DNA of 47,220 bases from Gracilibacillus oryzae (lineage in GTDB: Bacteria; Bacillota; Bacilli; Bacillales; Amphibacillaceae), in contig NZ_ML762426.1 in assembly GCF_009498735.1 (NCBI RefSeq), positions 198,955 to 246,174 on the forward strand, given 5' to 3'. Both the position numbers and the translations under genes were made by a program. The notes under the pieces are model-generated. The model was not told the origin of the DNA. It did no database searches and worked only from the letters and a program-made list of their open reading frames with translations. The first letter of the stretch is position 1. Every line of letters begins with the position of its first letter. Shown in pieces: positions 7,686 to 16,224 of this stretch.

Positions 7686-8911
7686 ACTGTTTCCATATAA
7701 TGTTTTCCAGAAGGATAGAAACTGATGATAAGTAGCATAACAGAAAATAATACCATGAAAATTACGCCGATCATCACAGTCATCTGAATAGATATAAATT
7801 GAGTGGCAATTCCCATCAAGCCAGTTGCTATGATGGTGATAAATGCTTCCATCAGTCCATAAATACTGCCAACCCTCCCGATCATTTCTGTGGGGATATT
7901 GTTCTGATAAAAAGTAAGAAACCCTGTGTTGGAAAAAGAAAGGAAAAAAGCCAAAATAAAAAATCCGCTACCTGCCATAAACAATGTTTCTGAAATGGCG
8001 TAAATCACATATCCTGATGAAACAAACATTGTTCCAAGACCAATTAACCATGTTATTGGCACATGTTTGACAATAATAGAATTGAGAACAGCACCTGAGA
8101 GAATTCCTGCACCTGCAATAGAGACTAACAGCCCATACTCACTATCTTTTAATAGCAAAACTTCCTTCGCAAAAGCTGCTTCCAAAGAATCAACCGCACT
8201 TGCCATAACCACCATCACAAAACTAAATAATCCATATACAATCAGTACATACCGATTTTTGCTGCTGTATTGCACAACAACTTCCCAATCTTTTCTTAAA
8301 AGCGCGATCGATACTTTTTCAAATGGAATGGTGTTGTTTTTCGTTTCTACATTTGGCATAAAGCATGTGATCGTACCAGAAATGAATAATGCAAGTACAT
8401 TTACATAGATGGCAATTACAGGTGTACCAATCAGAAATAAGAATCCCGCAATAGCTGGCCCAAGTAAGAATGCACCTGATGTTAATACACTATGAAGAGA
8501 ATTAAATTGTTTTCTGTCTTTTTCAGGTATCAGTTTTGTGAGATAACTTATGCTTGCAGGCTCAAACAAGGCACTGGCCATGTTAATCATAAAGACTATC
8601 AGATAGATAAAAAGTATCGACGGGAAAGCAGGCAATAACATAATAAGAACAGCTCGCACCATATCTAAGAAAATCATCAGCTTACGTTTGTTTATGCGGT
8701 CGACAAGACTGCCTGCCCAAAAGTTTGTAAAGAGAGCAGCAAGTGGTTTCATGATATACAATCCGGAAACCGCAAGAGGTGATCCAGTCATATCCAGAAC
8801 GATTAGGTTGAGCGCAATAAAGTAGACCCATTCTCCAATATTGGATATACCAATTCCAAAGAGTAAAATAAAACGATACTTCCATATTGTCTTCTTCTCT
8901 TTCCAATTCAT
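7667..8911 (-). CDS. MFS transporter, DHA3/macrolide-efflux-like
   Basis: This gene encodes 414 residues with about 12 transmembrane segments. The N-terminal half has the MFS signature between TM2 and TM3 (AGSLVDRINKRKLMIFLDMVR, shortened here as GSLVDRINKRK). The sequence around residues 15-30 (GIGISNIGEWVYFIALNL) is typical of DHA3-type drug or siderophore exporters such as MefA and EntS relatives. The start has AGGGAGGG six bases upstream. A T-box leader lies upstream on the same strand, so expression should respond to an uncharged tRNA, which is unusual for this exporter class. The substrate is unknown. Confidence 0.85.
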   Translation of the reverse strand: MNWKEKKTIWKYRFILLFGIGISNIGEWVYFIALNLIVLDMTGSPLAVSGLYIMKPLAALFTNFWAGSLVDRINKRKLMIFLDMVRAVLIMLLPAFPSILFIYLIVFMINMASALFEPASISYLTKLIPEKDRKQFNSLHSVLTSGAFLLGPAIAGFLFLIGTPVIAIYVNVLALFISGTITCFMPNVETKNNTIPFEKVSIALLRKDWEVVVQYSSKNRYVLIVYGLFSFVMVVMASAVDSLEAAFAKEVLLLKDSEYGLLVSIAGAGILSGAVLNSIIVKHVPITWLIGLGTMFVSSGYVIYAISETLFMAGSGFFILAFFLSFSNTGFLTFYQNNIPTEMIGRVGSIYGLMEAFITIIATGLMGIATQFISIQMTVMIGVIFMVLFSVMLLIISFYPSGKHYMETVKTIQH

Positions 8912-8941
8912 GTAATTCCCTCCCTTGTTTTTTTAAACAAT

Positions 8942-9212
8942 AAAAAAATCCCGCTCCCCAAGACTTTAAGCCTTGGGGGCGAGATTGTATCTGAATCGCG
9001 GTGCCACCCCAGTTTGTGAATATGTCGCCATATTAACCTCTTCAAGTACAGCAACAGCTTTACTCTAGCTCAATAACAGGAGCTCCTGTCACACTATCAT
9101 TCTCTAAATCCAGTGTGAAACTCTGAGGCTTGGTTCAATAAAATCATTCATGCTTCTTTTCAGCTGCCGAAGCTCTCTGTTATGAATTCTTTCTATCTAC
9201 TCTTCTCTTCAT
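8942..9212 (-). promoter_or_regulatory. T-box riboswitch leader upstream of the MFS transporter
   Basis: On the minus strand, the conserved T-box core TGGGGTGGCACCGCG (9011-8997) is followed by a strong terminator. Its GC-rich stem around CCCCAAG/CTTGGGG spans 8986-8947, with a T run at 8948-8942. Upstream are a Stem I-like distal hairpin (GCTTC...GAAGC), the AGAGAGC element, an AGTA motif in the specifier-loop region, and a further hairpin (CACACT...AGTGTG). Uncharged tRNA binding should favour the antiterminator and allow transcription into the MFS gene. I could not fix the specifier codon: GAACCAAGC offers AAC, ACC, CCA or CAA. Confidence 0.9.
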
Positions 9213-9342
9213 TGTCAATTACTATTTAATTTTATCTAGATTATCATTTGGAATAGGTATTGTAAATAAGTTTTCGTAACTTTTCTCCCCACAAACCGTC
9301 TAATTGATTAAGATTGCAACAATATGGGGAGGCAATGCAGTT

Positions 9343-10008
9343 GTGAAAAAACAGTGGGTGTCTATACTGCTGGTTATGTGGATTGGTATATTCATATTTC
9401 CGCTCAGTGCGAAAGCTTTAAGTTGTGAAGAAGTAAGAGAACCTGTTATTGATCATTATGATCTCGCTGTTATTGGAAGTGTTCTGGATGTGAATGACTT
9501 TACAGGATTAGATATATTTTTTCAGCAAGAGGAGCCGTTTCGCTATGTATGGCTGGAAGCAGAGAAAAGCTGGAAGCAGGGTGTTCCGTCACAGCTGACT
9601 TTTACTGCTGATTTCACCTGGGGAACGGATTTTGAAAAAGGACAGAAATACCTCATTTATCTTAATGAGGAGAATGGAGAATATCAGAACAGTCCATGCA
9701 GCCCTGTCCAAAAAGTGGAGGAGGATGTGGAAATAAAGGGCAATGAAGCATTGTTCCCAGATGAAGAGGGTACAGTTGGATGGAAAAACTGGCTCACATT
9801 TCAGGCAGATATTATTGGAATAAGTGGGCTGATTATTTTCGGCTTGGCGGTTATTCTGGGAATTGTTATAGTAAGAAGAAAAAAGAATGAGGTGACGCCT
9901 GTGAAAGGACAGCGAAAAAGCAAAATAATTGTGATTACTTTGTTTTTCGCCTGCAGTTTCTCTTTTGTTTTGCTATGGCTGTATTTGTACGTAATGTCTG
10001 GCACTTAA
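9343..10008 (+). CDS. exported membrane-anchored protein, NTR/TIMP-like N-terminal domain
   Basis: This gene encodes 221 residues. A signal peptide ends near SAKA|LSC. An extracellular domain of about 120 residues follows, with cysteines in LSCEEV and SPCSP and the pattern FEKGQKYLIYLN. That combination resembles the OB-fold NTR/TIMP-like proteins common in Bacillaceae. Two C-terminal hydrophobic segments (about 157-177 and 197-219) flank a basic stretch, RRKKNE. GTG 9343 is selected because GGGGAGG lies ten bases upstream and the signal peptide begins there. An out-of-frame ATG at 9335 was ignored. Function is unknown. Confidence 0.6.
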   Translation: MKKQWVSILLVMWIGIFIFPLSAKALSCEEVREPVIDHYDLAVIGSVLDVNDFTGLDIFFQQEEPFRYVWLEAEKSWKQGVPSQLTFTADFTWGTDFEKGQKYLIYLNEENGEYQNSPCSPVQKVEEDVEIKGNEALFPDEEGTVGWKNWLTFQADIIGISGLIIFGLAVILGIVIVRRKKNEVTPVKGQRKSKIIVITLFFACSFSFVLLWLYLYVMSGT

Positions 10009-10541
10009 TTACTTGTAGTAATCCAAAAACGGTTCACAACATTAGCATCATCCGTCATAAAGTCATCATCCTGTATTCCACCATTTTTCAGAATCGTTTT
10101 CTTTGAACCAATATTTGTCTCAACACAAACAACCAAGACTTTTCCCAATCCTAGTTCTTTTGTTTTTTCTAATGCTAATGATAAAAGTGTTGTGGCATAA
10201 CCCTTGCGTCTTTCTGATGGTCTGATTCCATAGCCGATATGACCGCCAGACTGGAATAGCTGGTATGTTAGACGATGCCGGATATTTACAACACCAAGCA
10301 CTTCTTTGTCTTCATTCACTAACCAATAGGTTGAATCAGGCACCCAGTTTTCCGGCAGATTCTCACCACGTTCTGATTGATAGAGTGATTCAAGCATTTT
10401 TTCGAAATGGGAAGGATCCTTGCCGATTACCCATGGCACCATAGTTTCACCGCTGTCCTTCCACTCCTGATAAAAGGAAAGGTATGCTGTTTTATATTCG
10501 ATGGTTGGTTTAATTAGATATAGTTTCTGCAAAATTCCCAC
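10005..10541 (-). CDS. GNAT-family N-acetyltransferase
   Basis: This gene encodes 178 residues. The acetyl-CoA-binding motif A reads GYGIRPSERRKGYATTLLSLAL (the core is RRKGYA), after the beta strand HIGYGIRP. The C-terminal VETNIGSKKTILKNGG fits the family's motif B. The acceptor is unknown. It overlaps the upstream hydrolase gene by 32 bases, so the two form an operon. GTG 10541 is the longest start. TTG 10532, with AGGTGG four to five bases ahead, may be the real one. It converges with the NTR-like gene, and the two stops overlap by four bases. Confidence 0.85.
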   Translation of the reverse strand: MGILQKLYLIKPTIEYKTAYLSFYQEWKDSGETMVPWVIGKDPSHFEKMLESLYQSERGENLPENWVPDSTYWLVNEDKEVLGVVNIRHRLTYQLFQSGGHIGYGIRPSERRKGYATTLLSLALEKTKELGLGKVLVVCVETNIGSKKTILKNGGIQDDDFMTDDANVVNRFWITTSN

Positions 10542-11400
10542 CTGCCTGTTTCTTAAGAAAATTGATTAAAATACGATCTGTCTCTCTGGCTGTATTACCA
10601 AGCCAAATCAAATGGCCCCATGAATCCACTATATGCAGTTCTGAGCTTGAGATAAGTTTATGAGCCAACTCTGGGTGCTCAGGCGGAACCGACCCATCAT
10701 GTTTACTGTGCATAATAAGAGTGGGGCACTTCACTGCATGCAAATCTTCTGTTGTGATTGTATTCACTTGTTCTAAATCGATGAAAAAACCATGGCCTGA
10801 ACGTTGGCGGTTGTTCATTTTCCTGATTTCTTCCACATCTGTCTCACTGAATTTTGCCTTTGCATCGCGGAATTTAAGCAGACTGAATGATGGGAACATT
10901 TGTCTGAAAATAAAGCCGGGGAAGATGTTATTCATTGTCGCAATCATTTTCCATGTGTATTTCTCTGTTTTGGGATGGAACAAAACTCTCGCTGCTTTAT
11001 ATTCCATATCTTTTGGGGTGAGCCATTCTTTTGTAACAGCTGATTGTAATGTGAGCGTTCGGACATATTCCGGATAGTGTGCTGCAAAATAAATACCGCT
11101 TGGCCCGCCTGCTGATATCGCTAAAACATGTACCTGCTCTATTTGTAAATAGTCTAATAATTTTTTGTAGTGTTCACATGCTGTTGCCAGATTTTCTCCG
11201 ATTTGCTGTGAAGTTTTGCCATAACCAGCTCGTGAAGGGGTAATAATTGAGAATCCTGCTTCCACTAGCGCATTATAGCCAAATTCCTCCGAGCAATTGG
11301 AATGCCCGCCATGAAATAAAAGAATCGGCTCACCTTCTCCAATAATAGAGTATTCAAGCGTAAATTGATCCATTGTGAATGTTGCGACTTTTCTATTCAT
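10510..11400 (-). CDS. alpha/beta hydrolase
   Basis: This gene encodes 296 residues with the usual alpha/beta-hydrolase landmarks. They are the oxyanion-hole HGG (about 30), the nucleophile elbow AISAGG (Ser near 96, with Ala for the first Gly), the acid in HSKHDGSVP (about 235) and the His in SWGHLIW (about 262). A helical cap lies between. The substrate is unknown. An AAGGGAG-type ribosome binding site precedes ATG 11400. It is the first gene of a two-gene minus-strand unit with the GNAT. Confidence 0.88.
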   Translation of the reverse strand: MNRKVATFTMDQFTLEYSIIGEGEPILLFHGGHSNCSEEFGYNALVEAGFSIITPSRAGYGKTSQQIGENLATACEHYKKLLDYLQIEQVHVLAISAGGPSGIYFAAHYPEYVRTLTLQSAVTKEWLTPKDMEYKAARVLFHPKTEKYTWKMIATMNNIFPGFIFRQMFPSFSLLKFRDAKAKFSETDVEEIRKMNNRQRSGHGFFIDLEQVNTITTEDLHAVKCPTLIMHSKHDGSVPPEHPELAHKLISSSELHIVDSWGHLIWLGNTARETDRILINFLKKQAGGNFAETISN

Positions 11401-11558
11401 CCCTTTTCTCCCTTGAATTTTTTTATTTTCATAATATCATAGTTTGTTATTGAAAAATAGATGGTTTCCTGTAGAGTTAATTTATGGAATAATTGAGAGT
11501 GAACGTAGTAACGGTTGGTAAACACAGAATATTGGGAAAAAATTGTGAGGTGCGATAA

Positions 11559-11981
11559 ATGGAGAAGTGGCGAGGTTCGGCAGGTGTATGTATAAATGAA
11601 AGCGGTAAATTACTGATGGTCTTACAGGGGAAACCTGATGAGAGGAAGACATGGTCAGTACCATCAGGCGGATGCGAAGGGGAAGAAACTTTTGCAGCAT
11701 GCTGTGTTAGAGAAGTCTGGGAAGAGACAGGGTATATGGTGGAGATGGAAGAAAAAATAAAAGTCAAAAATGGCAGTAATCCAAACATTCCTATTGATTA
11801 TGAAGTACATTATTTTTCAGTCAAAATTATTGGTGGGAAAATGCAGATTCAAGATCCTGATAAGTTAATTCATGAAATCGCATGGAAAACAATGGATGAA
11901 ATAAAAGAATTAGAGTTGAGTTTTCCTGAGGATTTGGAATTTTTGGCAGAATGGATGTTACAGAATTCGATCACCAGTTAA
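11559..11981 (+). CDS. Nudix hydrolase
   Basis: This gene encodes 140 residues. The Nudix box is complete (G-x5-E-x7-REVWEETGY, about residues 37-59), with its metal-binding REVWEE core. Family members cleave nucleoside-diphosphate-linked compounds, so the substrate is unknown. The start has TGAGGTG seven bases ahead. The membrane gene beginning at 12005 follows closely. It is the first of three plus-strand Nudix genes within 5 kb. Confidence 0.9.
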   Translation: MEKWRGSAGVCINESGKLLMVLQGKPDERKTWSVPSGGCEGEETFAACCVREVWEETGYMVEMEEKIKVKNGSNPNIPIDYEVHYFSVKIIGGKMQIQDPDKLIHEIAWKTMDEIKELELSFPEDLEFLAEWMLQNSITS

Positions 11982-12004
11982 AAGCTATGGGGAATGGAGA
12001 AAAT

Positions 12005-12271
12005 ATGAGATTACTAATCAAGTCAGTAATTTGTTCCATCGTTATTCATGTGGTAGTTATTGCAATAGTTATAGCAATCATACAATTGTTTCATCGTAAA
12101 AATACGATCCCGCCAGATATTTCTGCTCGTTATGAAAATGTGGAGATACTTCAAAGCGAGGTAGCATTTGGATTCTCTTTTTCACCAATGATTATTTGTC
12201 TTTCGTTCACTCTGATTTCATTTTTAAGTTGGCTGGTATTTAAGATGTTACAGAATTCTAACGTAGCATAA
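12005..12271 (+). CDS. two-pass small membrane protein
   Basis: This gene encodes 88 residues with hydrophobic segments near residues 5-28 and 57-80, and a polar loop between them containing RYENVEILQ. ATG 12005 is preferred because GGAG lies six bases before it. The in-frame ATG at 11951 would overlap the Nudix gene by 31 bases and add a polar head without a binding site. No family was recognised. Confidence 0.6.
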   Translation: MRLLIKSVICSIVIHVVVIAIVIAIIQLFHRKNTIPPDISARYENVEILQSEVAFGFSFSPMIICLSFTLISFLSWLVFKMLQNSNVA

Positions 12272-12299
12272 ATAGACTCTTATCATAGGGGGAAAAAGT

Positions 12300-12740
12300 A
12301 TGGGTTATGTAGAAGATCTGCGTAAAGTTGTTGGCAATCAACCAGTAATACTTGTTGGAGTTGCGGTTGGAGTGGTTAATGAGAACGGGGAAATTTTGTT
12401 ACAAAAGCGATCAGATGGACGTTGGGGTGTTCCGGGAGGATTTATGGAATTAGGTGAGAGTGCTGAAGAAGCTGGAAGAAGAGAAGTATTTGAGGAAACT
12501 GGATTAGAAATTGGTGAGATGGAACTCGTAAATGTGATGTCAGGTGAACAGTATCTTGTTAGATTACCAAATGGTGACGAATTTTTTCCTGTAACGATCG
12601 TCTATCTTTCGAAAGAGATAAAAGTTGGTGAACTAAAACCAGATGGAGTGGAATCTTTAGAAGTAAATTTCTTCTCAATGAAGGAATTGCCAGATGAGTT
12701 GAATCCACTGATAAAAAATTTGATCCATCAATATTTGTGA
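12300..12740 (+). CDS. Nudix hydrolase
   Basis: This gene encodes 146 residues. The motif WGVPGGFMELGESAEEAG leads into RREVFEETGLEIG, a full Nudix box at about 45-70. The N-terminal VGVAVGVVNENGEILLQKRSDG is typical of the ADP-ribose/NTP-pyrophosphatase-like group. AGGGGGAAA precedes the start. The nucleotidyltransferase gene begins 14 bases after its stop, so they may share a transcript. Confidence 0.9.
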   Translation: MGYVEDLRKVVGNQPVILVGVAVGVVNENGEILLQKRSDGRWGVPGGFMELGESAEEAGRREVFEETGLEIGEMELVNVMSGEQYLVRLPNGDEFFPVTIVYLSKEIKVGELKPDGVESLEVNFFSMKELPDELNPLIKNLIHQYL

Positions 12741-12754
12741 TAGGAGGAAATAGC

Positions 12755-13486
12755 ATGGGGAATAAATTACCGGCTTGTGATGCTGCAAAGCGATTTATCG
12801 AAGAATTTTTTCCGACTTGTCAAGCAGCAGTTCTCGCTGGAAGTGTTGTTAGAGGAGAAGCTACGGAAACATCCGATTTGGATATTGTTATTTTTGATAA
12901 CAAGATTGACTCATCTTATCGGGAATCATTAGTGGAGTTCGGCTGGCCGATCGAGATTTTTGTACATAATCTTTCTTCATATCAACACTTTTTTAAAATG
13001 GATTATCAAAGCGCCAAGCCCTCCATGCAGCGAATGGTTGCAGAAGGTATTGTGTTAAGAGATGAGGGAATATTACCATCAATTAAAGCAGAAGCGGAAC
13101 AAATGCTGGAAAAAGGTCCAGAGAGCTGGACGGAAGAAACGATAACATTGAAACGTTATTTTCTCACCGATATGCTGGATGATTTTATTGGCTGTGATAG
13201 GCGTGCGGAGGAAATATTCATTGCAGGAGAGTTGGCGCAACAGTTGCATGAGTTTGTGCTGCGAACGAACAATTGCTGGATAGGTTCTTCGAAATGGATT
13301 GTTCGCGCGTTACGTCAGTATGATCCTGTTATTACGGAAAAATTCGTGGAGGCATTTGATTGTTATTACAGGACAGGTGAAAAAGACAAGGTTGTTCGGT
13401 TGTGTGATCAAGTGTTGGCGCCATATGGCGGAAGGTTATTTGACGGGTTTTCTTTAGGGAAAAAGTCAGATAAAGGGGAAGGATAA
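12755..13486 (+). CDS. nucleotidyltransferase-domain protein
   Basis: This gene encodes 243 residues. The N-terminal motif GSVVRGEATETSDLDIVIF (about 31-49) is the GS-x-RG...SDxDxx signature of the minimal nucleotidyltransferase fold, with both metal-binding Asp present. The helical C-terminal part (about 110-235) contains VRALRQYDP. Such proteins adenylylate small molecules, including antibiotics, or other acceptors, and nothing here identifies the substrate. ATG 12755 has TAGGAGGAAA immediately upstream. The frameshifted hydrolase gene begins three bases after the stop. Confidence 0.85.
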   Translation: MGNKLPACDAAKRFIEEFFPTCQAAVLAGSVVRGEATETSDLDIVIFDNKIDSSYRESLVEFGWPIEIFVHNLSSYQHFFKMDYQSAKPSMQRMVAEGIVLRDEGILPSIKAEAEQMLEKGPESWTEETITLKRYFLTDMLDDFIGCDRRAEEIFIAGELAQQLHEFVLRTNNCWIGSSKWIVRALRQYDPVITEKFVEAFDCYYRTGEKDKVVRLCDQVLAPYGGRLFDGFSLGKKSDKGEG

Positions 13487-13488
13487 AT

Positions 13489-14196
13489 ATGGGGCATTTA
13501 TTGCCAACTTTGCTGCATTTTTTGATGGGTGTATGTATCTGTTTCCTTCTCTTCAACCAGGAAATCAGATCAAAGAAAAAGCGTTTCATCATATTTCTCT
13601 TTGGCGGAACCTGTGCGATTGCACCAGATATTCCTAAGTATTTCGGCGACTTCTTTGGTCACTCCATTCTTGCTGTACCTCTATTTGGTTTATTATTTTC
13701 AGCAGTCTTCTACATCTTCATCAAAGAATTTTCACTTCTAAAAACCTGGCTGATTTTTTTCTATAACTGTATTGTCTGGACAAATACTAATCGATTATCT
13801 TGGAAACGGGGCAGCATTTCTTTATCCGTTTATAAAAAGGGAGATTGACTTTCATATTATTGACAGCACAGATTATATTATCATCATAACTCTGCTGATT
13901 ACGTCTTGACCGGATTTTTCTCAAAAAAAGGGAGAGCAATTATTTTAACAGGTACCATCATTATCTGCTCCTATCTTGCCGTTTTAGCCATTTCCAAGTT
14001 TCAATTAGAATACAGCTTAAAAAGTGAGTATGATGAGAATAAAATTGAACTCTTGCAGACATATCCAAGTGAGCGACATGGTTTCGCTATGTGGGATTTT
14101 CATGTGAGAACAAAGGAGATTTGGGTAAATGGCTATTCGCCGATGTACAACACAGAACTCCATATTGAAACTGAACGGAAAGTAGATTTTAACTAA
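13489..14196 (+). pseudogene. metal-dependent-hydrolase-like (YdjM type) membrane protein, two frame disruptions
   Basis: The frame begins MGHLLPTLLHF with GGGGAAGG upstream and reads GGTCAIAPDIPKYFGDFFGHS. At the T7 run 13754-13760 removing one T switches to a frame reading LSGQILIDYLGNGAAFLYPF and IKREIDFHIIDSTD, which stops at 13907. Near 13900-13906 a second, opposite shift restores the first frame, giving LTGFFSKKGRAIILTGT and the C-terminal WVNGYSPMYN. Joined, the three pieces form one protein of about 235 residues with the layout of YdjM-type membrane-bound hydrolases. It is either a decayed gene or two sequencing indels. Confidence 0.72.
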
Positions 14197-14217
14197 TACA
14201 CTGAACGGAGGATTAAG

Positions 14218-14688
14218 ATGCATCTAACCATTGAGAAAATGGATGAAAATGCAGCTGGAGAAATAACTGGCTGGAGATATGAAGAACCTTACGATTTTTA
14301 TAATCATAAAGATGAAGAAACGGGTGAACTGCTGGAAGGCTCCTATCGAGCGATTATGGATGAACATGGTGATCTTGTCGGGTTTTTATGTACTGGAACT
14401 TCTGCCCAAATACCGGCTGGACATAAAATTGGTGCCTATAATGAGAACTGTGTCGATATCGGCTTGGGAATGGCACCAGCGTTCACGGGGAAAGGGAATG
14501 GTTATGCTTTTTGTACCTTTATCATTGAGTATATCCAGCAACAGTATCCAGATGTTTCCTTAAGATTATCTGTTGCAACGTTTAATCGAAGGGCGATTCA
14601 TTTATATCACAAACTTGGATTTGTGAAAAAGGGGAGAATTTCAACTGAAACGGCAGATTTTATGACAATGGTGAGAAGGGGAAGGTGA
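14218..14688 (+). CDS. GNAT-family N-acetyltransferase
   Basis: This gene encodes 156 residues. The N-terminus (LTIEKMDE...GWRYEEPYDFY) is that of a common Bacillaceae GNAT group. Motif A is VDIGLGMAPAFTGKGNGYAF (about 80-99), and motif B is LSVATFNRRAIHLYHKLGF. The acceptor is unknown. ACGGAGG lies seven bases before the start. It is the first intact gene after the frameshifted hydrolase. Confidence 0.88.
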   Translation: MHLTIEKMDENAAGEITGWRYEEPYDFYNHKDEETGELLEGSYRAIMDEHGDLVGFLCTGTSAQIPAGHKIGAYNENCVDIGLGMAPAFTGKGNGYAFCTFIIEYIQQQYPDVSLRLSVATFNRRAIHLYHKLGFVKKGRISTETADFMTMVRRGR

Positions 14689-14777
14689 TCTTACATTTTG
14701 AAGTGTTGCCAAGCGATCTTTTAGGACCCCAAAGATGCAGAGCAACCATACCAGCAAACTAAAAGGTGGGAAAATAA

Positions 14778-15173
14778 TTGTATAAGTTTTATATTGCTTC
14801 AGGCTTCAAGAACATAGAGAATGTTCGTCATGTTAGCGATAAGCTAAAAGACGCTGGTTTTATTCAAACATATGATTGGACCCAAAATCAAAGGGCCACA
14901 ACAATTGAGGATTTAAAAGAAATAGGAACACTAGAAAAAAATGCAGTAATGGAAGCAGATTTTTTCATTATCTTATTACCAGCAGGGAAAAGCAGTCATA
15001 TTGAACTTGGGATGGCACTAGGGCTGGGAAAAAGAATATATCTGTACTCAGAAAACGCTGAATATAATCATTTCGAGACTACCAGTACGTTTTATCATTT
15101 ACCTGAAGTTAATAGATATAATGGATCCATTGATGGATTGGTTGCAACTTTAAAAAGAAATGCAGGCTTATAG
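14778..15173 (+). CDS. nucleoside 2-deoxyribosyltransferase-like protein
   Basis: This gene encodes 131 residues starting at TTG, with AAAAGGTGGG nine bases upstream. It has the fold signature of the deoxyribosyltransferase/YtoQ-like family: an opening beta strand FYIASGF, the acidic ADFFIILLPAGKSSHIELGMALGLGK segment (core SSHIELGMALG, Glu as the likely nucleophile position) and YLYSEN. True enzymes exchange bases on 2'-deoxyribose, but many homologues are uncharacterised, so the reaction is not certain. Confidence 0.75.
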   Translation: MYKFYIASGFKNIENVRHVSDKLKDAGFIQTYDWTQNQRATTIEDLKEIGTLEKNAVMEADFFIILLPAGKSSHIELGMALGLGKRIYLYSENAEYNHFETTSTFYHLPEVNRYNGSIDGLVATLKRNAGL

Positions 15174-15339
15174 GACTGCTACGGTGATCTGATGACCATA
15201 AAATCATAGCTCGGGTGTTACCGGCCTTTTTTTAGCGGGTAATGTTTAGAAGGAAGAGTTTTTTTCATAAAAAACAGGTATGAAAGCAGGATTTTAACTA
15301 AACTTATTGAAGGATATTAAGTGAAAAGGTGGGGATCCA

Positions 15340-15696
15340 ATGATTTACCGCAGAAAAACGTATCAGATTGACCGGAGTGTGCTGGCAAGTTTTAACGAAC
15401 ATTTTAACAAAACGCTTTTGCCGACCCAGCTTAAGTATGGTGCCAGACTAGTTGGCAGGTGGATGACAAAAGAGAAGGACGGGATTGTTGAGATTTTTGC
15501 CATTTGGCAATATGACAGTTATGAAGATTATGAAGAGATTGAGAAAAATGTAAAAAGTGATAAAGAACATGTGGATCTTGTAAAAAGCTGGTATAAAAAA
15601 ATGGGCGGGAAAGAGAAATTGAAAGAAGTATTTTTGGAAATTGAACAGGATTTTATTGAATCAACTGTTCCGCCAGAGAAAACAATTTGCGATTAA
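15340..15696 (+). CDS. NIPSNAP-family protein
   Basis: This gene encodes 118 residues with a ferredoxin-like alpha/beta layout. The start MIYRRKTYQI, the middle LLPTQLKYGARLVGRWMT and IFAIWQYDSYEDYEEIE match NIPSNAP-type dimeric alpha/beta barrel proteins. The bacterial function is unknown. AAAAGGTGGGG precedes the ATG. It is followed 30 bases later by a Nudix gene. Confidence 0.75.
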   Translation: MIYRRKTYQIDRSVLASFNEHFNKTLLPTQLKYGARLVGRWMTKEKDGIVEIFAIWQYDSYEDYEEIEKNVKSDKEHVDLVKSWYKKMGGKEKLKEVFLEIEQDFIESTVPPEKTICD

Positions 15697-15725
15697 AGCT
15701 TGAGCAGTAGGGATGTGGAATAAAT

Positions 15726-16211
15726 TTGAGTATGAAAAAATATCATCGAGCTTTTGGCGTTTATGGCATATTAATTGAGGAAGGCAGGTTATTAGTGATT
15801 AAGAAAAATGCTGGTCCTTATATTAATCGCTTTGACCTGCCTGGAGGAAGTCTGGAAGATGGAGAAGGTTTAGCTGAAGCGATGAAAAGAGAATCTCTTG
15901 AAGAAACCGGTCTGGAAATTGAAATTAAGGACAATATTGGTGTGGTAGACTTCAAGCTTCCCTGGATGTGGGGAGAGTATACAGATGTCCATCATATTGC
16001 TGTTTATTATACGGTGAAGAAGGTTGGAGGAAAGCTTAGTGTACCCGAACAATTCGATGGGCAAGATTCGCTTGGTGCGATATGGGTCTCTGAGCATGAT
16101 GTATCATTGGAAAATGCTTCTCCATTAGTGCTGAAGACGTTTGAATGGTTTAGAACGAAAAAATTAGGCATAGATTCAGAGATTTATGAAGAGTGGACAG
16201 TCTTGGAATAA
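15726..16211 (+). CDS. Nudix hydrolase
   Basis: This gene encodes 161 residues. The box is GGSLEDGEGLAEAMKRESLEETGLEIE (about 38-64; the core is RESLEETGL, with Ser in place of the usual hydrophobic or charged residue). The N-terminal HRAFGVYGILIEEGRLLVIKK is typical. TTG 15726 lies eight bases after AGGGATGTGG. ATG 15732 is an alternative. It is followed 13 bases later by the frameshifted GNAT gene. Confidence 0.88.
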   Translation: MSMKKYHRAFGVYGILIEEGRLLVIKKNAGPYINRFDLPGGSLEDGEGLAEAMKRESLEETGLEIEIKDNIGVVDFKLPWMWGEYTDVHHIAVYYTVKKVGGKLSVPEQFDGQDSLGAIWVSEHDVSLENASPLVLKTFEWFRTKKLGIDSEIYEEWTVLE

Positions 16212-16224
16212 CGGGGGGGAATTT

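Noticed and set aside
11953-12261. The 15-base sequence GATGTTACAGAATTC occurs at the end of the Nudix gene and again near the end of the following membrane gene
   Set aside because: It is short, in different contexts and without flanking duplication. I see no mobile element or recombination trace.
13906-14196. Independent 96-residue gene starting at TTG 13906
   Set aside because: There is no binding site, and its content completes the C-terminus of the frameshifted hydrolase, so it was merged with that gene.
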